Source of the DNA: Fidelibacterota bacterium
Lineage (GTDB): Bacteria > Fidelibacterota > Marinisomatia > Marinisomatales > SCKK01
NCBI GenBank assembly: GCA_004124475.1
Contig: SCKK01000010.1
Coordinates: forward strand, 16,418-80,417
DNA: 64,000 nucleotides
Reading direction: 5' to 3'
Within the stretch, counting starts at the first letter, position 1, and the number at the start of each line of letters is the position of its first letter. Positions 19,544-28,504 of this stretch are shown here, one piece after another. Position numbers and translations under genes: made by a program. A model generated the notes under the pieces. That model ran no database searches, was not told where the DNA came from, and saw only the letters and a list, made by a program, of their open reading frames with translations.

Positions 19544-20082
19544 TGAAGGTACGTTCGACTACCATATTAGGTGTACGATTGAAAAGATCAGTGGCTATGG
19601 GCGGGGACGGTCAAGTTACTTTTGGCGACATGCAGATCAAGCAGAAAGCACTTAAAGTTCGAAAGTTTGACTCAACCAAGAATGTAGTATTAGGTGGTTT
19701 TGCGGGTGCAGCAGCAGATGCCTTTACCCTGTTTGAGAGATTTGAGGAGAGGTTGGATGAATATAACGGTCAATTGCAGAGGTCTGTTGTGGAATTAGCC
19801 AAAGAGTGGCGCACGGATAAATATTTACGCCACCTGGATGCCCTGTTAGCGCTCATGGACAGGAGAACCAGCTATCTTGTATCCGGAGATGGGAATGTGG
19901 TGGAACCGGATGGTGCTGTCCTTTCCATCGGCTCTGGTTCCGGTTATGCTCTTGCGGCTGCAGAGGCGCTGTTGTCATGCAATATCACGTCTCCCAAAGA
20001 AGTCGTTCAAAGGTCACTGAAAATTGCAGCGGACATCTGCATCTATACCAATCACCATATTTCAATAATGGAGTTGCCGTGA
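19543..20082 (+). CDS. hslV: ATP-dependent protease subunit HslV
   Basis: HslV is the peptidase ring of the HslUV protease. The 179 residues start [20 protein letters not shown]. In the family the mature protein begins at the first threonine of TTI, here Thr6, so a five-residue propeptide is expected to be removed. [32 protein letters not shown] and [18 protein letters not shown] are typical. The 3' end overlaps the likely GTG start of hslU. Confidence 0.95.
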   Translation: MKVRSTTILGVRLKRSVAMGGDGQVTFGDMQIKQKALKVRKFDSTKNVVLGGFAGAAADAFTLFERFEERLDEYNGQLQRSVVELAKEWRTDKYLRHLDALLALMDRRTSYLVSGDGNVVEPDGAVLSIGSGSGYALAAAEALLSCNITSPKEVVQRSLKIAADICIYTNHHISIMELP

Positions 20083-21422
20083 AAGATTTAACCCCCAAAC
20101 AGATTGTAGCTGAACTCGATCGCTATATTGTAGGTCAAACGAATGCCAAGAAGTCTGTGGCGATTGCCCTGCGAAATCGCTGGCGCCGTCAACAGGTTGG
20201 AAGTGAAATGAGAGATGAGATTGTTCCTAATAATATTATCCTCATCGGCACGACAGGTGTGGGAAAAACAGAGATTGCCCGGAGATTGGCGAATCTGGCA
20301 AATGCTCCATTCATAAAGGTGGAGGCATCGAAATTCACTGAAGTCGGATATGTGGGCAGGGATGTGGAATCTATAATCCGGGATCTGATGGACATCGCTG
20401 TATCCAAGGTGCAAAAAGAGAAGGAAAAAGAAGTGGCAGATAAAGCGGAAGAGCAGGCAAATGAACGAATCCTGGATATCCTTTTCCCCTTAAATGGATC
20501 CGGAGCGGAAAGAACCGAAGACCTTGAGAAGACAGAGAGACGGAAGCGTACCCGTGAGAAGTTGAAGAAAAAGCTATTGGCGGGGGAATTTGAGAAGAAG
20601 ATGGTTGAAGTAAGTGTTGCGAGTGAGAATGTTCCATTTATGCAGGTCTTCGGACCTATTGGCATGGAGGAAATGGGCATCAATCTTCAGGAGATATTTG
20701 GCAGCGCTATTCCCAAACGCCAAAGGAGAAGACGTACGACTGTGGCTGAAGCAAGAGAAATTTTAACCATTGAAGAAGCGTCAAAACTGATTGATCATGA
20801 GGAAATGGTTCGGGATGCGAAAGAACGGGTGGAAAATTCCGGTATCGTATTCTTAGATGAGATAGATAAAATTGTGGGGACTACCGCCGGCGCTGGTCCC
20901 GATATATCCCGGGAAGGTGTCCAGAGAGATATCCTCCCCATCGTGGAAGGAAGTAACGTGGTCACAAAATACGGTGTTGTCAGGACAGATCATATTCTGT
21001 TCATATCCGCCGGGGCATTCCATTCGTCGAAACCGTCGGACATGATACCTGAGCTGCAGGGCAGATTCCCAATCCGGGTCGAATTGAATTCACTAAGTTC
21101 CGATGATTTCGTGAAAATACTGACCCATCCCGAGAATGCCCTAATCAAGCAGTATCAGGCGTTGTTGGTTACGGAAGGTGTGAAGCTGAAATTCACCAGG
21201 GGAGCGATTCGACAGATTGCAGAAACAGCCACAGAAGTGAATGAAGCCACAGAAAATATAGGGGCACGGCGGCTACATACTATTATGACCACTCTTCTTG
21301 AGGATATCCTGTTTGAAACTTCCGGGGAAGGTGAAAAAGCGATCACAATAACAAAAGAGGATGTGATGGATAAATTGGATGACATTGTGAAAGATCAGGA
21401 CCTGAGCCGTTATATCCTCTGA
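20079..21422 (+). CDS. hslU: ATP-dependent protease ATPase subunit HslU
   Basis: HslU unfolds substrates and feeds them to HslV. I place the start at the GTG at 20079, giving 447 residues beginning [20 protein letters not shown] as in the family. A longer frame from 19977 would run through hslV and has no family match. Walker A is [17 protein letters not shown], Walker [11 protein letters not shown], and the C-terminal DLSRYIL matches the tail that docks into HslV. The intermediate I-domain is charged and helical as usual. Confidence 0.95.
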   Translation: MKDLTPKQIVAELDRYIVGQTNAKKSVAIALRNRWRRQQVGSEMRDEIVPNNIILIGTTGVGKTEIARRLANLANAPFIKVEASKFTEVGYVGRDVESIIRDLMDIAVSKVQKEKEKEVADKAEEQANERILDILFPLNGSGAERTEDLEKTERRKRTREKLKKKLLAGEFEKKMVEVSVASENVPFMQVFGPIGMEEMGINLQEIFGSAIPKRQRRRRTTVAEAREILTIEEASKLIDHEEMVRDAKERVENSGIVFLDEIDKIVGTTAGAGPDISREGVQRDILPIVEGSNVVTKYGVVRTDHILFISAGAFHSSKPSDMIPELQGRFPIRVELNSLSSDDFVKILTHPENALIKQYQALLVTEGVKLKFTRGAIRQIAETATEVNEATENIGARRLHTIMTTLLEDILFETSGEGEKAITITKEDVMDKLDDIVKDQDLSRYIL

Positions 21423-21441
21423 AGATTGACCCATTACAGTC

Positions 21442-21457
21442 TCCGCCAACTGGCGGA
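21442..21457. repeat. Palindrome tccgccaactggcgga between hslU and argF
   Basis: This 16-bp palindrome (7-bp stem) has its exact reverse complement at 29719-29734. The rest of the gap to 21567 is rich in caccaatcacc-like direct repeats and CCTACCTG / GGCAGGCGGG segments. No gene is present. Confidence 0.65.
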
Positions 21458-21567
21458 TCCCTACCTGTCCGCCGTTTCACTCCGGCAGGCGGGCGCGGGG
21501 CAGGCACTCACCAATCACCACTCTACCACTCACCAGCGACTACTCACCAGTCCGTAGGGGTCTTTAG

Positions 21568-22548
21568 ATGAAACGTGATTTTTTACATATTACCGATTTC
21601 ACCACAGACGAGATCCATGAGGTGTTTAATCTGGCAAGCAGGTTGAAGACAGAATTACGAAATGGTAATCCAACTCAATACCTTAAAGGGAAGTCATTGG
21701 TAATGATTTTCCAGAAGGCTTCCGCCCGTACACGGGTCTCTTTTGAGACGGGCATGTATCAATTGGGAGGACACGCCCTCTATCTCTCTCCTGCTGATAT
21801 CGGGATGGGAAAGCGGGAAGCCACCAAAGATATTGCCAGGGTGATGTCTCGATACAATGACCTGATCATGGCGAGGGTGTTCGATCATCAACATGTATTG
21901 GACTTGGGGGAGTATGCCACCGTCCCGGTGATTAACGGGCTTACCGATTACAATCATCCCTGTCAAGTGATGGCGGACATATTTACGGTTCTGGAACATC
22001 GCGGAAACCTGGACGAATTGAAGGTCGTCTATGTGGGCGATGGAAATAATGTAGCACATTCATGGCTCAATCTGGCACAGCGTCTGCCAATGGAATTGGT
22101 CATAGTTTCTCCGGAAGGGTACGAAGTAGAGGAAGAAATTCTTGAAACAACAAATGAGGCAGGCTTAAGTAATGTGTCTATTTCTCACGAACCTATGGAT
22201 GCAGTGGTCGGTGCGGACGTGATTTATACCGATGTTTGGGCAAGTATGGGACAGGAAGAAGAAGCGGCAAAACGCAAAAAAGTGTTCCAACCTTTTCAGG
22301 TGAATGCTGAATTGATGGCAGCAGCGGGCAGTCAGGCTTACTTCATGCATTGCTTACCCGCTCATCGGGGAGAGGAAGTTACAGATGAGGTGATAGATAG
22401 TGAGCAGTCTATTGTCTTCGATGAAGCGGAAAATAGACTCCATGTACAAAAAGCCATTATGGTTATGTTAACTATTACTACAGCACAAGATAGTAATTTC
22501 CTTTTCCTGCAGGGTCTTTCTGACAATTCTGCCGATGCAATGCGGTGA
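21568..22548 (+). CDS. argF: Ornithine carbamoyltransferase
   Basis: ArgF transfers carbamoyl from carbamoyl phosphate to ornithine, giving citrulline for arginine synthesis. The 326 residues contain the carbamoyl-phosphate loop (FQKASARTRVSFETGMYQLG; the usual STRTR reads SARTR), MARVFDHQ, NGLTDYNHPCQVMADI (HPxQ), YVGDGNNVAHSW and the ornithine-site HCLPAHRGEEV. It is full length with a roughly 15-residue C-terminal extension. No other arginine genes are close by. Confidence 0.93.
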   Translation: MKRDFLHITDFTTDEIHEVFNLASRLKTELRNGNPTQYLKGKSLVMIFQKASARTRVSFETGMYQLGGHALYLSPADIGMGKREATKDIARVMSRYNDLIMARVFDHQHVLDLGEYATVPVINGLTDYNHPCQVMADIFTVLEHRGNLDELKVVYVGDGNNVAHSWLNLAQRLPMELVIVSPEGYEVEEEILETTNEAGLSNVSISHEPMDAVVGADVIYTDVWASMGQEEEAAKRKKVFQPFQVNAELMAAAGSQAYFMHCLPAHRGEEVTDEVIDSEQSIVFDEAENRLHVQKAIMVMLTITTAQDSNFLFLQGLSDNSADAMR

Positions 22549-22557
22549 AATGTATCA

Positions 22558-22803
22558 CAACCAGAATGGGTTGAAATGAATAGGCTGAAACCAGATTTGA
22601 GTGACCTTAAGCAAAATATGGAAGAATTTGAGATACCTTATCGCATTGATTACAATTACCAGAATTCTTGCGCTTCATTACGATGACTCCGCAGTCGTCA
22701 ATCAAGAACGACCACATTATTCTATATGCACACCAACAACCCCAAAGGGGTTGAATATGAATAGCAATGAGTATTAAAATCACCACCAACCCTGGAGGGG
22801 TTG
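22558..22803. repeat. Three REP-like hairpins upstream of the RAYT gene
   Basis: Imperfect palindromes of the form caacc...ggttg lie at 22558-22573, 22737-22753 (caacccc-aaa-ggggttg) and 22787-22803. All are followed by tgaa, and the first two by related atgaatag text. They stand in the same orientation and end 20 bases before the transposase start. This is the usual layout of REP substrates beside a RAYT gene. Confidence 0.7.
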
Positions 22804-22822
22804 AACAGACAGGAGTATTAGA

Positions 22823-23269
22823 ATGTCAACCTACACGCAATTGTTGTATCATATCATATTTTCTACCATGAATAGGAAATGTTCTCTTTTAGAAAAAAGG
22901 CAGGAGGATTTGTTCAAGTATATCTGGGGAATTATCAGGAATAAGAAATGTCATTTATACCGAATCAATGGTATGGAAGATCACATCCACATTGCCACAG
23001 ATATACGACCTGCTATTGCTCTTTCTGATTTCGTGAAAGACATAAAGGTTGCATCTCACGATTGGATTAAAAGGGAGAAGATATTCCCACATTTCGAGGC
23101 ATGGCAAAAAGGATACGCTACTTTCACCTTTTCATATCGTGATAAGGATGGTCTTATCAATTACATAAGGGATCAAAAGGAGCACCACAAGAAAACAACG
23201 TACAAAGAGGAACTCAAAAAACTACTTGTGGAATGGGGTGTTGAATTCGATGAAAAATATTTATTGTGA
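22823..23269 (+). CDS. REP-associated tyrosine transposase (IS200/IS605-like, RAYT)
   Basis: The 148-residue protein is a Y1 HUH single-strand transposase. STYTQLLYHIIFSTMNRK is the N-terminal strand, INGMEDHIHIATDI carries the HUH (His-Ile-His here), and INYIRDQKEHHKKTTYKEEL carries the catalytic tyrosine helix followed by the C-terminal segment GVEFDEKYLL typical of REP-associated members. It is full length with no stop or frameshift. Hairpins flank it on both sides (22558-22803 and 23278-23343). RAYTs mobilise REP palindromes and are usually domesticated single genes without insertion-sequence ends. Confidence 0.88.
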   Translation: MSTYTQLLYHIIFSTMNRKCSLLEKRQEDLFKYIWGIIRNKKCHLYRINGMEDHIHIATDIRPAIALSDFVKDIKVASHDWIKREKIFPHFEAWQKGYATFTFSYRDKDGLINYIRDQKEHHKKTTYKEELKKLLVEWGVEFDEKYLL

Positions 23270-23277
23270 TTCTTATT

Positions 23278-23343
23278 TGACCCCTTCAGGGTCAGACTTT
23301 CTTCTTTCCGACTTTTCTATTCACATTATTCCCCTTCAGGGAA
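23278..23343. repeat. Two hairpins downstream of the RAYT gene
   Basis: tgaccc-cttca-gggtca (23278-23294) and ttccc-cttca-gggaa (23329-23343) share the ccccttcaggg core. They differ from the upstream caacc/ggttg hairpins in their outer bases but have the same size and GC-rich stems. The stretch up to 23573 contains no gene but has further CCTGCGGGG-rich text. Confidence 0.6.
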
Positions 23344-23573
23344 TCCATGAAAGTGCGGGAATTGTTTTTAGTTATTTAGCGCAAGATGAGGACCAGCCCG
23401 CCCTGTTGTCCCCCCGACAAGTCAGGGTCAGGACTACCTGCGGGGCTGGTCAACCAATGGGTGAAAGCTTCCGATTTGCCCCCCTCTCTGCCTATATGAC
23501 GGGATATGTTCGGAATTGGTTGTGATGTACAATCATGGCTATCTTGCGCTGTAGTACTGTGTAAAGAGTATAT

Positions 23574-25457
23574 ATGGAAGTATCCTTGTTTTTGAGAAAT
23601 TACTTCCCCAATTTTTTTATCTGTAAGCAACTTTTGGCTTTTATTTTGGTCCTAAGTCCAGGATTGACGGTAGGTCAGAATATTTATTCACGATCCCAAT
23701 TTGAGAAACCGTTGGACACCATTACGGATGCCGTCACCGAGGCTGAAAAAAAATATAAAAAGGTAGAGAAATCGGTAAAAACATTATTCCCCAAAGAATC
23801 GAGGCAATCCCCATTTTATCTATTAATCAAACAGGATTTCAAAACTTATAGAGAATCCATGAAAGACCTCGACAGGTTTAAGGTATCTTTGACGGATAAC
23901 CACAAGGAATATAAAAAACTCTTTAGCGCAGGATTGTTCAAATCTGTAGATGCGATCAGATTTGGGGACAGCAATTGGGATCGAGTGGAAGCAGTAGCGA
24001 CTTTTTTGGATAATACACTTGAGGAGACGGAAAAAGGGGTGAATAGCGTTCAACCGCTTCAAAAACAATTATCATCTTTTATCGAACGAATGGATGAGGT
24101 GATGGAGTCTATTGAGGAGGTAAAAACTTCAGCCAAGGAATCAAAAAAAGCCTATGAAAAGGCTGTGAGAAAAAACAAGGAACTCCAACAAAAGTTTGCA
24201 AGTGTGGACACTGGTCTTACGAAATACAGTGCATATGGAAATGCTGATCGGGTTAATGAGGAGCTTAATAATACTATAAACACGTTTTCTGAGTTAAATG
24301 ATGCCATTTCACGATTGAATGGGAATATCACACGGTTGGTTCGTGGAAAGGGACGCCCAGGGGAGGAAAAACGGGTCTGGGAGATATATCGAGAGATCGT
24401 TGTAAATCACGCAATGATGACGACAAATCTCGTCGAAATCAATCAGGAAACAGGTATTCTGCAAGAGAAATTAAAAGATGTTCTGAATCTGCTGTATGAA
24501 TTTGGGGAATCTCTTGCAGAGATTGAGAATGATATATCTGAACTGATAAACCGCCAGCGTCAAAGTGAAGAGAATTTGGAAGCTGATCGAAGACGAAATT
24601 CGTCTTTGTTAAGTGCCAAGCCCAAAGGGATATCACTTCGGGATTTTCCCTATCAAGACCTGAATGATGCCTTCCAATATTCTGAACAAATTCTGTCGGG
24701 AACAGGGAATTCCATTGTGAAAGTTACCCGAATTCGGGGTCAGTTTGTTGAACTTGCAGGTAGGATGAATTTTCTGAAGGAGAATAAGCGGCAGTACGAC
24801 CAGTTCCGCCAATATAAGAAAGAATTCAAAGATATTTTCAAGAAGGTGATTAAACAATATAACGAGCACCAGGATGCCCGGGAAAAGTTTGAAGCTGTTA
24901 TTATAGATAATTTTTTGAACACGCAGGAATACTGGAATATCAAGTACGTGGTAGACGAAAAGAAATCATTCGGTGGGAATCTGAGGATAGAGGAAAATTA
25001 TGGGTATCTCTTTGATATTAATGAATACTACGAACAGCCTTACCACGGTAAGTTGATTTCTTCCTATCAGCTTCGGCTGAAAATGGAGAAATCGAAAGGA
25101 CAGCGGGATTGGACCTATACTTTTATCTTTGAAGGGTCAGAAGATTTTCCCATTGAAGGGATGGCGCTGGTTTCCGGTGGTATGGTATTATTTGAGTTTT
25201 CCCGGGATGCAGTGAATGTGATGGATGAAAAGCGAGATAAAAAAGGAAAGGTGAATTTTGTATGGGAATTGTCGGTCGGGAAGAAGAAAATAATCAAGTT
25301 AGTTGAATCGGATAATTTAGACCTGAAAATCCACCTGATGACCACGACTCACCGCGTGGCTCATATGCTCCATCTTCAAAAGATTTTCAAGAATTACACT
25401 ATTCCTCCGGAGCGACTTATTAAATGGCGGGAGATGGTTTTGGAGGAGAAAGTGTAG
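23574..25457 (+). CDS. Exported coiled-coil protein of unknown function
   Basis: This 627-residue protein begins with a hydrophilic stretch and a signal-like core (LLAFILVLSPGLTVGQ), so export is likely. Residues about 35-440 are heavily charged and helical with coiled-coil character (AEKKYKKVEKSVKTLF, ESKKAYEKAVRKNKELQQ). The last 190 residues are mixed, with strands in the segment around YFGGNLRIEENYGYLFDINE. I recognise no domain. It has no operon partner: the RAYT gene lies upstream and an aminotransferase lies 156 bp downstream. Confidence 0.7.
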   Translation: MEVSLFLRNYFPNFFICKQLLAFILVLSPGLTVGQNIYSRSQFEKPLDTITDAVTEAEKKYKKVEKSVKTLFPKESRQSPFYLLIKQDFKTYRESMKDLDRFKVSLTDNHKEYKKLFSAGLFKSVDAIRFGDSNWDRVEAVATFLDNTLEETEKGVNSVQPLQKQLSSFIERMDEVMESIEEVKTSAKESKKAYEKAVRKNKELQQKFASVDTGLTKYSAYGNADRVNEELNNTINTFSELNDAISRLNGNITRLVRGKGRPGEEKRVWEIYREIVVNHAMMTTNLVEINQETGILQEKLKDVLNLLYEFGESLAEIENDISELINRQRQSEENLEADRRRNSSLLSAKPKGISLRDFPYQDLNDAFQYSEQILSGTGNSIVKVTRIRGQFVELAGRMNFLKENKRQYDQFRQYKKEFKDIFKKVIKQYNEHQDAREKFEAVIIDNFLNTQEYWNIKYVVDEKKSFGGNLRIEENYGYLFDINEYYEQPYHGKLISSYQLRLKMEKSKGQRDWTYTFIFEGSEDFPIEGMALVSGGMVLFEFSRDAVNVMDEKRDKKGKVNFVWELSVGKKKIIKLVESDNLDLKIHLMTTTHRVAHMLHLQKIFKNYTIPPERLIKWREMVLEEKV

Positions 25458-25557
25458 TTAGTAGATGGAGGTTGGCAATACAGCATGAAATAGTGCAGGA
25501 TGTTTCAAAAGTCGCCGGTATGATTTATCTTGATCAGCTGATTGTAAGACAAGATGC

Positions 25558-25573
25558 TCCCGAATCTTCGGGA
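25558..25573. repeat. Palindrome tcccgaatcttcggga
   Basis: This family A palindrome (7-bp stem) lies in the gap before the aminotransferase gene, about 40 bases upstream of its ATG. Short overlapping open frames here are not credible genes. Confidence 0.65.
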
Positions 25574-25613
25574 TCCTACATGGAAACAAAAAAATTAATT
25601 GTGCTGAAATAAA

Positions 25614-26723
25614 ATGAAGTTTTCGTTGTTTGCTCTTGAAGAATGGTTTGACCGGTACGAATTCAAGGTAGATTATATGCTGGGCAGTAGCAGCTGTGCG
25701 GGGATGACGGTTGAGGAATTATTTGATCTGACCGGCGAATCTGTGGATTTTCATCACACGATGCTAACGGCTCCACCGGTTTTAGGTGATCCGGACTTAT
25801 TAGAATCAATTTCCACCTGGTATCAAAATACGGAACAGGATGAAATCCACGTAACTTGTTCTAGTACCGAAGCAATTTTTCTACTTACACATTCGCTTTT
25901 AAAGCCTGGAGATTCAGTGGTAGCGATGTTCCCCATGTATCCATCTCTTTATCAGGCGGCAGAAGACTTGGGAGCGGAAATTCGCCGATGGTATTTGCGG
26001 CATGAAAACAATTTCCAGCCAGACTTTGATGAATTGGTATCCCTTGTTGATGATTCTACTCGGCTCATCATTCTGAATAATCCCCATAATCCTACTGGGC
26101 AAACTTTGGATGAGAAAGAATTGAAAAAAGTCATTTCAATCGCTTCCCATGTGGGTGCAAAGGTGTGGTGCGATGAGGTGTTCCGGGGGATCATAGTAAA
26201 TGGCAATTCACTAACCCCTTCGATTCGTGATGTGGATGGAGAAACGATCGTCACAGGGGGCATGTCTAAAGTTTTTGGGTTAAGTGGACTGAGAATAGGA
26301 TGGATTGCTGCACCGAAAGATATCCTCGATTCCCTTCGTCATATCCGGTACTTCACTACGGTTTGTGCTCCTGTTATCGAGCAGAAACTTGCTGCTATCG
26401 CCCATCGGCACAGGGATAAAGTCCTTGCACGGAATCAGGCTATCGTAGACCATAATTTTCCAGTTTTAGAGGAATGGATTCAGAATCAAGATGGTGTCTT
26501 TGATTGGGTTAAACCAGTAGGTGGCCCTATTACTTTCCCCAGATTCATTCATGAGGTCAACACGAATGAGCTGTGTCGTGTTCTCGCTGAGGAATACAGT
26601 GTACTAATCCCACCAGGGAAATATACGTTTGATTCTGAGGGATTTATCCGTATTGGCTACGGTTTGGCAGATGGATTTGAGGAGGGATTGGAAATTGTTT
26701 CATCTGTGATTCAATCTTATTAA
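25614..26723 (+). CDS. PLP-dependent class I/II aminotransferase
   Basis: The 369-residue protein is a fold-type I aminotransferase. It has NNPHNPTG (155-162), the PLP-binding aspartate in VWCDEVFRG (D187) and the Schiff-base lysine in GGMSKVFGLSGLRIGW (K219). The N-terminus is short and starts directly at the substrate domain (LEEWFDRYEFKVDYMLGSSS), a form seen in capreomycidine-synthase-like and other specialised aminotransferases. The natural substrate cannot be read from the sequence, and neighbours offer no pathway. All catalytic residues are present. Confidence 0.85.
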   Translation: MKFSLFALEEWFDRYEFKVDYMLGSSSCAGMTVEELFDLTGESVDFHHTMLTAPPVLGDPDLLESISTWYQNTEQDEIHVTCSSTEAIFLLTHSLLKPGDSVVAMFPMYPSLYQAAEDLGAEIRRWYLRHENNFQPDFDELVSLVDDSTRLIILNNPHNPTGQTLDEKELKKVISIASHVGAKVWCDEVFRGIIVNGNSLTPSIRDVDGETIVTGGMSKVFGLSGLRIGWIAAPKDILDSLRHIRYFTTVCAPVIEQKLAAIAHRHRDKVLARNQAIVDHNFPVLEEWIQNQDGVFDWVKPVGGPITFPRFIHEVNTNELCRVLAEEYSVLIPPGKYTFDSEGFIRIGYGLADGFEEGLEIVSSVIQSY

Positions 26724-26774
26724 AATGACCTGTTCGGTGGCTTTTAATGTTGGATTTTTATTTTTATAAACCGG

Positions 26775-26891
26775 TTCCCAAGGGATCCCCGGGAGAAACG
26801 GTTAATCTCTTATCCTCAGGACGCTGTGTATATTATATCTTTATCACCACAGTTGAAACTGTGGGTTACTCTCATCCCGAAGCTTCGGGAT
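26775..26891. repeat. Family B-like motif, hairpin and 18-bp palindrome between convergent genes
   Basis: A ttcccaagggatccccggga-type motif (about 26775-26797), a ccacagt-tgaa-actgtgg hairpin (26847-26864) and the perfect palindrome atcccgaagcttcgggat (26874-26891) fill the gap between the aminotransferase and the lipoprotein genes, which converge here. They may help terminate both transcripts. No T-run follows them. Confidence 0.6.
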
Positions 26892-26908
26892 AACCTTATA
26901 AACAGACT

Positions 26909-28504
26909 TTATTTATACTCCCGCCATTTCACCGAATTCGTTCTGTAAGCTACCTTTATTCCGGGTTGCTTTTCCACGACTACATGGTATCTGGCTGTCA
27001 TTTCCGGTTCAATTGAAGCATCGCTGATGACACCTGTGGCAAATTTTACAACGTTGCCGTCTACAAGTGCCGAACCGACTCCTACAGGATCCGTAGTTGC
27101 TCCCCAGAGAAAAAAGGATATTTTCACAAAATCTGCTCGCTTTAATCCAACATTCTTTACCCAACCGATGAATTCTTCTCGATCGCCATACTCCTGAACT
27201 TCATAATCTCCCTCAAATACTACCTTGGGTCCCGGAAATTCTTTCTCGTTATATTTTGCGATAAATTCCTTTTCGATGACTAATTTTCCAATGGTTGTCT
27301 GCATGATTATTATGTCCATATTTTCCGCCAATATCAAGCCAATGACAATCGTGCCGTTCTTGAGGGTTACTTTATGCCGGAGGGTAGGGAGCTTGAGAAT
27401 GTTTAACACTTCTTCATCTATTATCGGTAGTCCTTTTTCAGCGATATCATAGTAACGGACTAACCCTTTTATAGAATCGATCTCTTCACGCATAAATTCC
27501 AGATTTGTGCCCACGGAAAAAAAGAGAGAATCCGATTCTGACTTTTGAGAAGAAATGCTGTCAGCTATATCGATGGCTAACTCTGAGATATTAGTTCTGA
27601 TATCTTCATCCATCTGTCTTATTTGACGGCTTAACGTTTCCGTCTCCGATAAAATTCTTTTACCGAGTAGATCAAATTCTTCTCTTTGATCGGCTCGGGT
27701 GGTATCCAGTTCTGCGTAAAGTTTTTGAATTTCAGCTTGACTTTCTTCCAGTTGATCTTTTAATAACTTTTCACGATTAAGGAAAGTTTCCATCTCTCCT
27801 TTTGCCCTCCGGAATTGTTCAACCGTCATACGGAGTTCTTCCAATTCTTTGGTCATTTCTTCGATGTCTCTCACCACTTCAAAAAAGAGATCCACTGAGT
27901 CTACTTCTATAACAAATGTGGGTCCCACCAAAAGACTATCAAAAGGGAGAGGAAGATAAGATTCTATAAATTGCAGTTCGGAGATAAGGCTACGGGCATT
28001 GGATTCTATCGCTGTTTTTTCCAGGGGATCTAAGGATTGGTCTGTCAGCCCTGCATCAAATGACCTGAAATAAGATTCGTATTTTGCCACAAGACTTTCC
28101 CGTCCTTTCGTGAGGTTCTGGTCAACTTCCCCTCCTTCCGGTACAAATTGTAGAAAGGAATCTAATGTTGTTATTAAGTCTTGGTATGTGGCGATCTCCT
28201 GATTCTGAATTTCTACTAATTCTTTATTTTCTTCCCCTGATAAAACTCCGTCTTCCAAAGCGGTGAATGTTCCATCTACACGGCTATCAGAAAGTTTAAT
28301 TAAGTTAATAATATTGTTCCGGGCTCTTTCGGCTAGGGGAAAAAAATCAATTTTCCCTTCCGGAAAAGCAGATATAGCGGCTTCGCCTGCTTCAGGAATA
28401 GCTATAGGAGTAATAGGTGTGGGTTTGGGTTTCTTTCCTCCACAACTGAATAGGGCTACTGCTGAGAAACAGAGTAAGATACGAGTATAGGAAGGAATTC
28501 TCAT
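26909..28504 (-). CDS. Coiled-coil lipoprotein of unknown function
   Basis: The 531-residue protein has a lipoprotein signal (ILLCFSAVALFSCGGKK, Cys in FSCGG) followed by a proline-rich stretch. Residues about 70-330 are strongly helical with a coiled coil around EELRMTVEQFRRAKGEMETF and LEESQAEIQKLYAELDTTRA. The C-terminal part (about 370-531) is beta-rich, with a segment around VTLKNGTIVIGLILAENMDI and a Fn3-like end VGLKRADFVKISFFLWGATT. The start overlaps the stop of the upstream HEAT-repeat gene by four bases. The two probably form an envelope pair. I know no function. Confidence 0.75.
   Translation of the reverse strand: MRIPSYTRILLCFSAVALFSCGGKKPKPTPITPIAIPEAGEAAISAFPEGKIDFFPLAERARNNIINLIKLSDSRVDGTFTALEDGVLSGEENKELVEIQNQEIATYQDLITTLDSFLQFVPEGGEVDQNLTKGRESLVAKYESYFRSFDAGLTDQSLDPLEKTAIESNARSLISELQFIESYLPLPFDSLLVGPTFVIEVDSVDLFFEVVRDIEEMTKELEELRMTVEQFRRAKGEMETFLNREKLLKDQLEESQAEIQKLYAELDTTRADQREEFDLLGKRILSETETLSRQIRQMDEDIRTNISELAIDIADSISSQKSESDSLFFSVGTNLEFMREEIDSIKGLVRYYDIAEKGLPIIDEEVLNILKLPTLRHKVTLKNGTIVIGLILAENMDIIIMQTTIGKLVIEKEFIAKYNEKEFPGPKVVFEGDYEVQEYGDREEFIGWVKNVGLKRADFVKISFFLWGATTDPVGVGSALVDGNVVKFATGVISDASIEPEMTARYHVVVEKQPGIKVAYRTNSVKWREYK

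Noticed and set aside
19977..20078. Longer N-terminus for HslU running through the hslV gene
   Set aside because: The added residues match no HslU, and the GTG at 20079 gives the normal length and conserved start.
22558..22803. CRISPR array near the RAYT gene
   Set aside because: The repeats are hairpins of 16-17 bp with irregular spacing (about 164 and 33 bp). There are no regular spacers and no cas genes.
25424..25612. 62-codon open frame after the coiled-coil gene
   Set aside because: It overlaps the end of that gene and includes a palindrome. No ribosome binding site or composition support.
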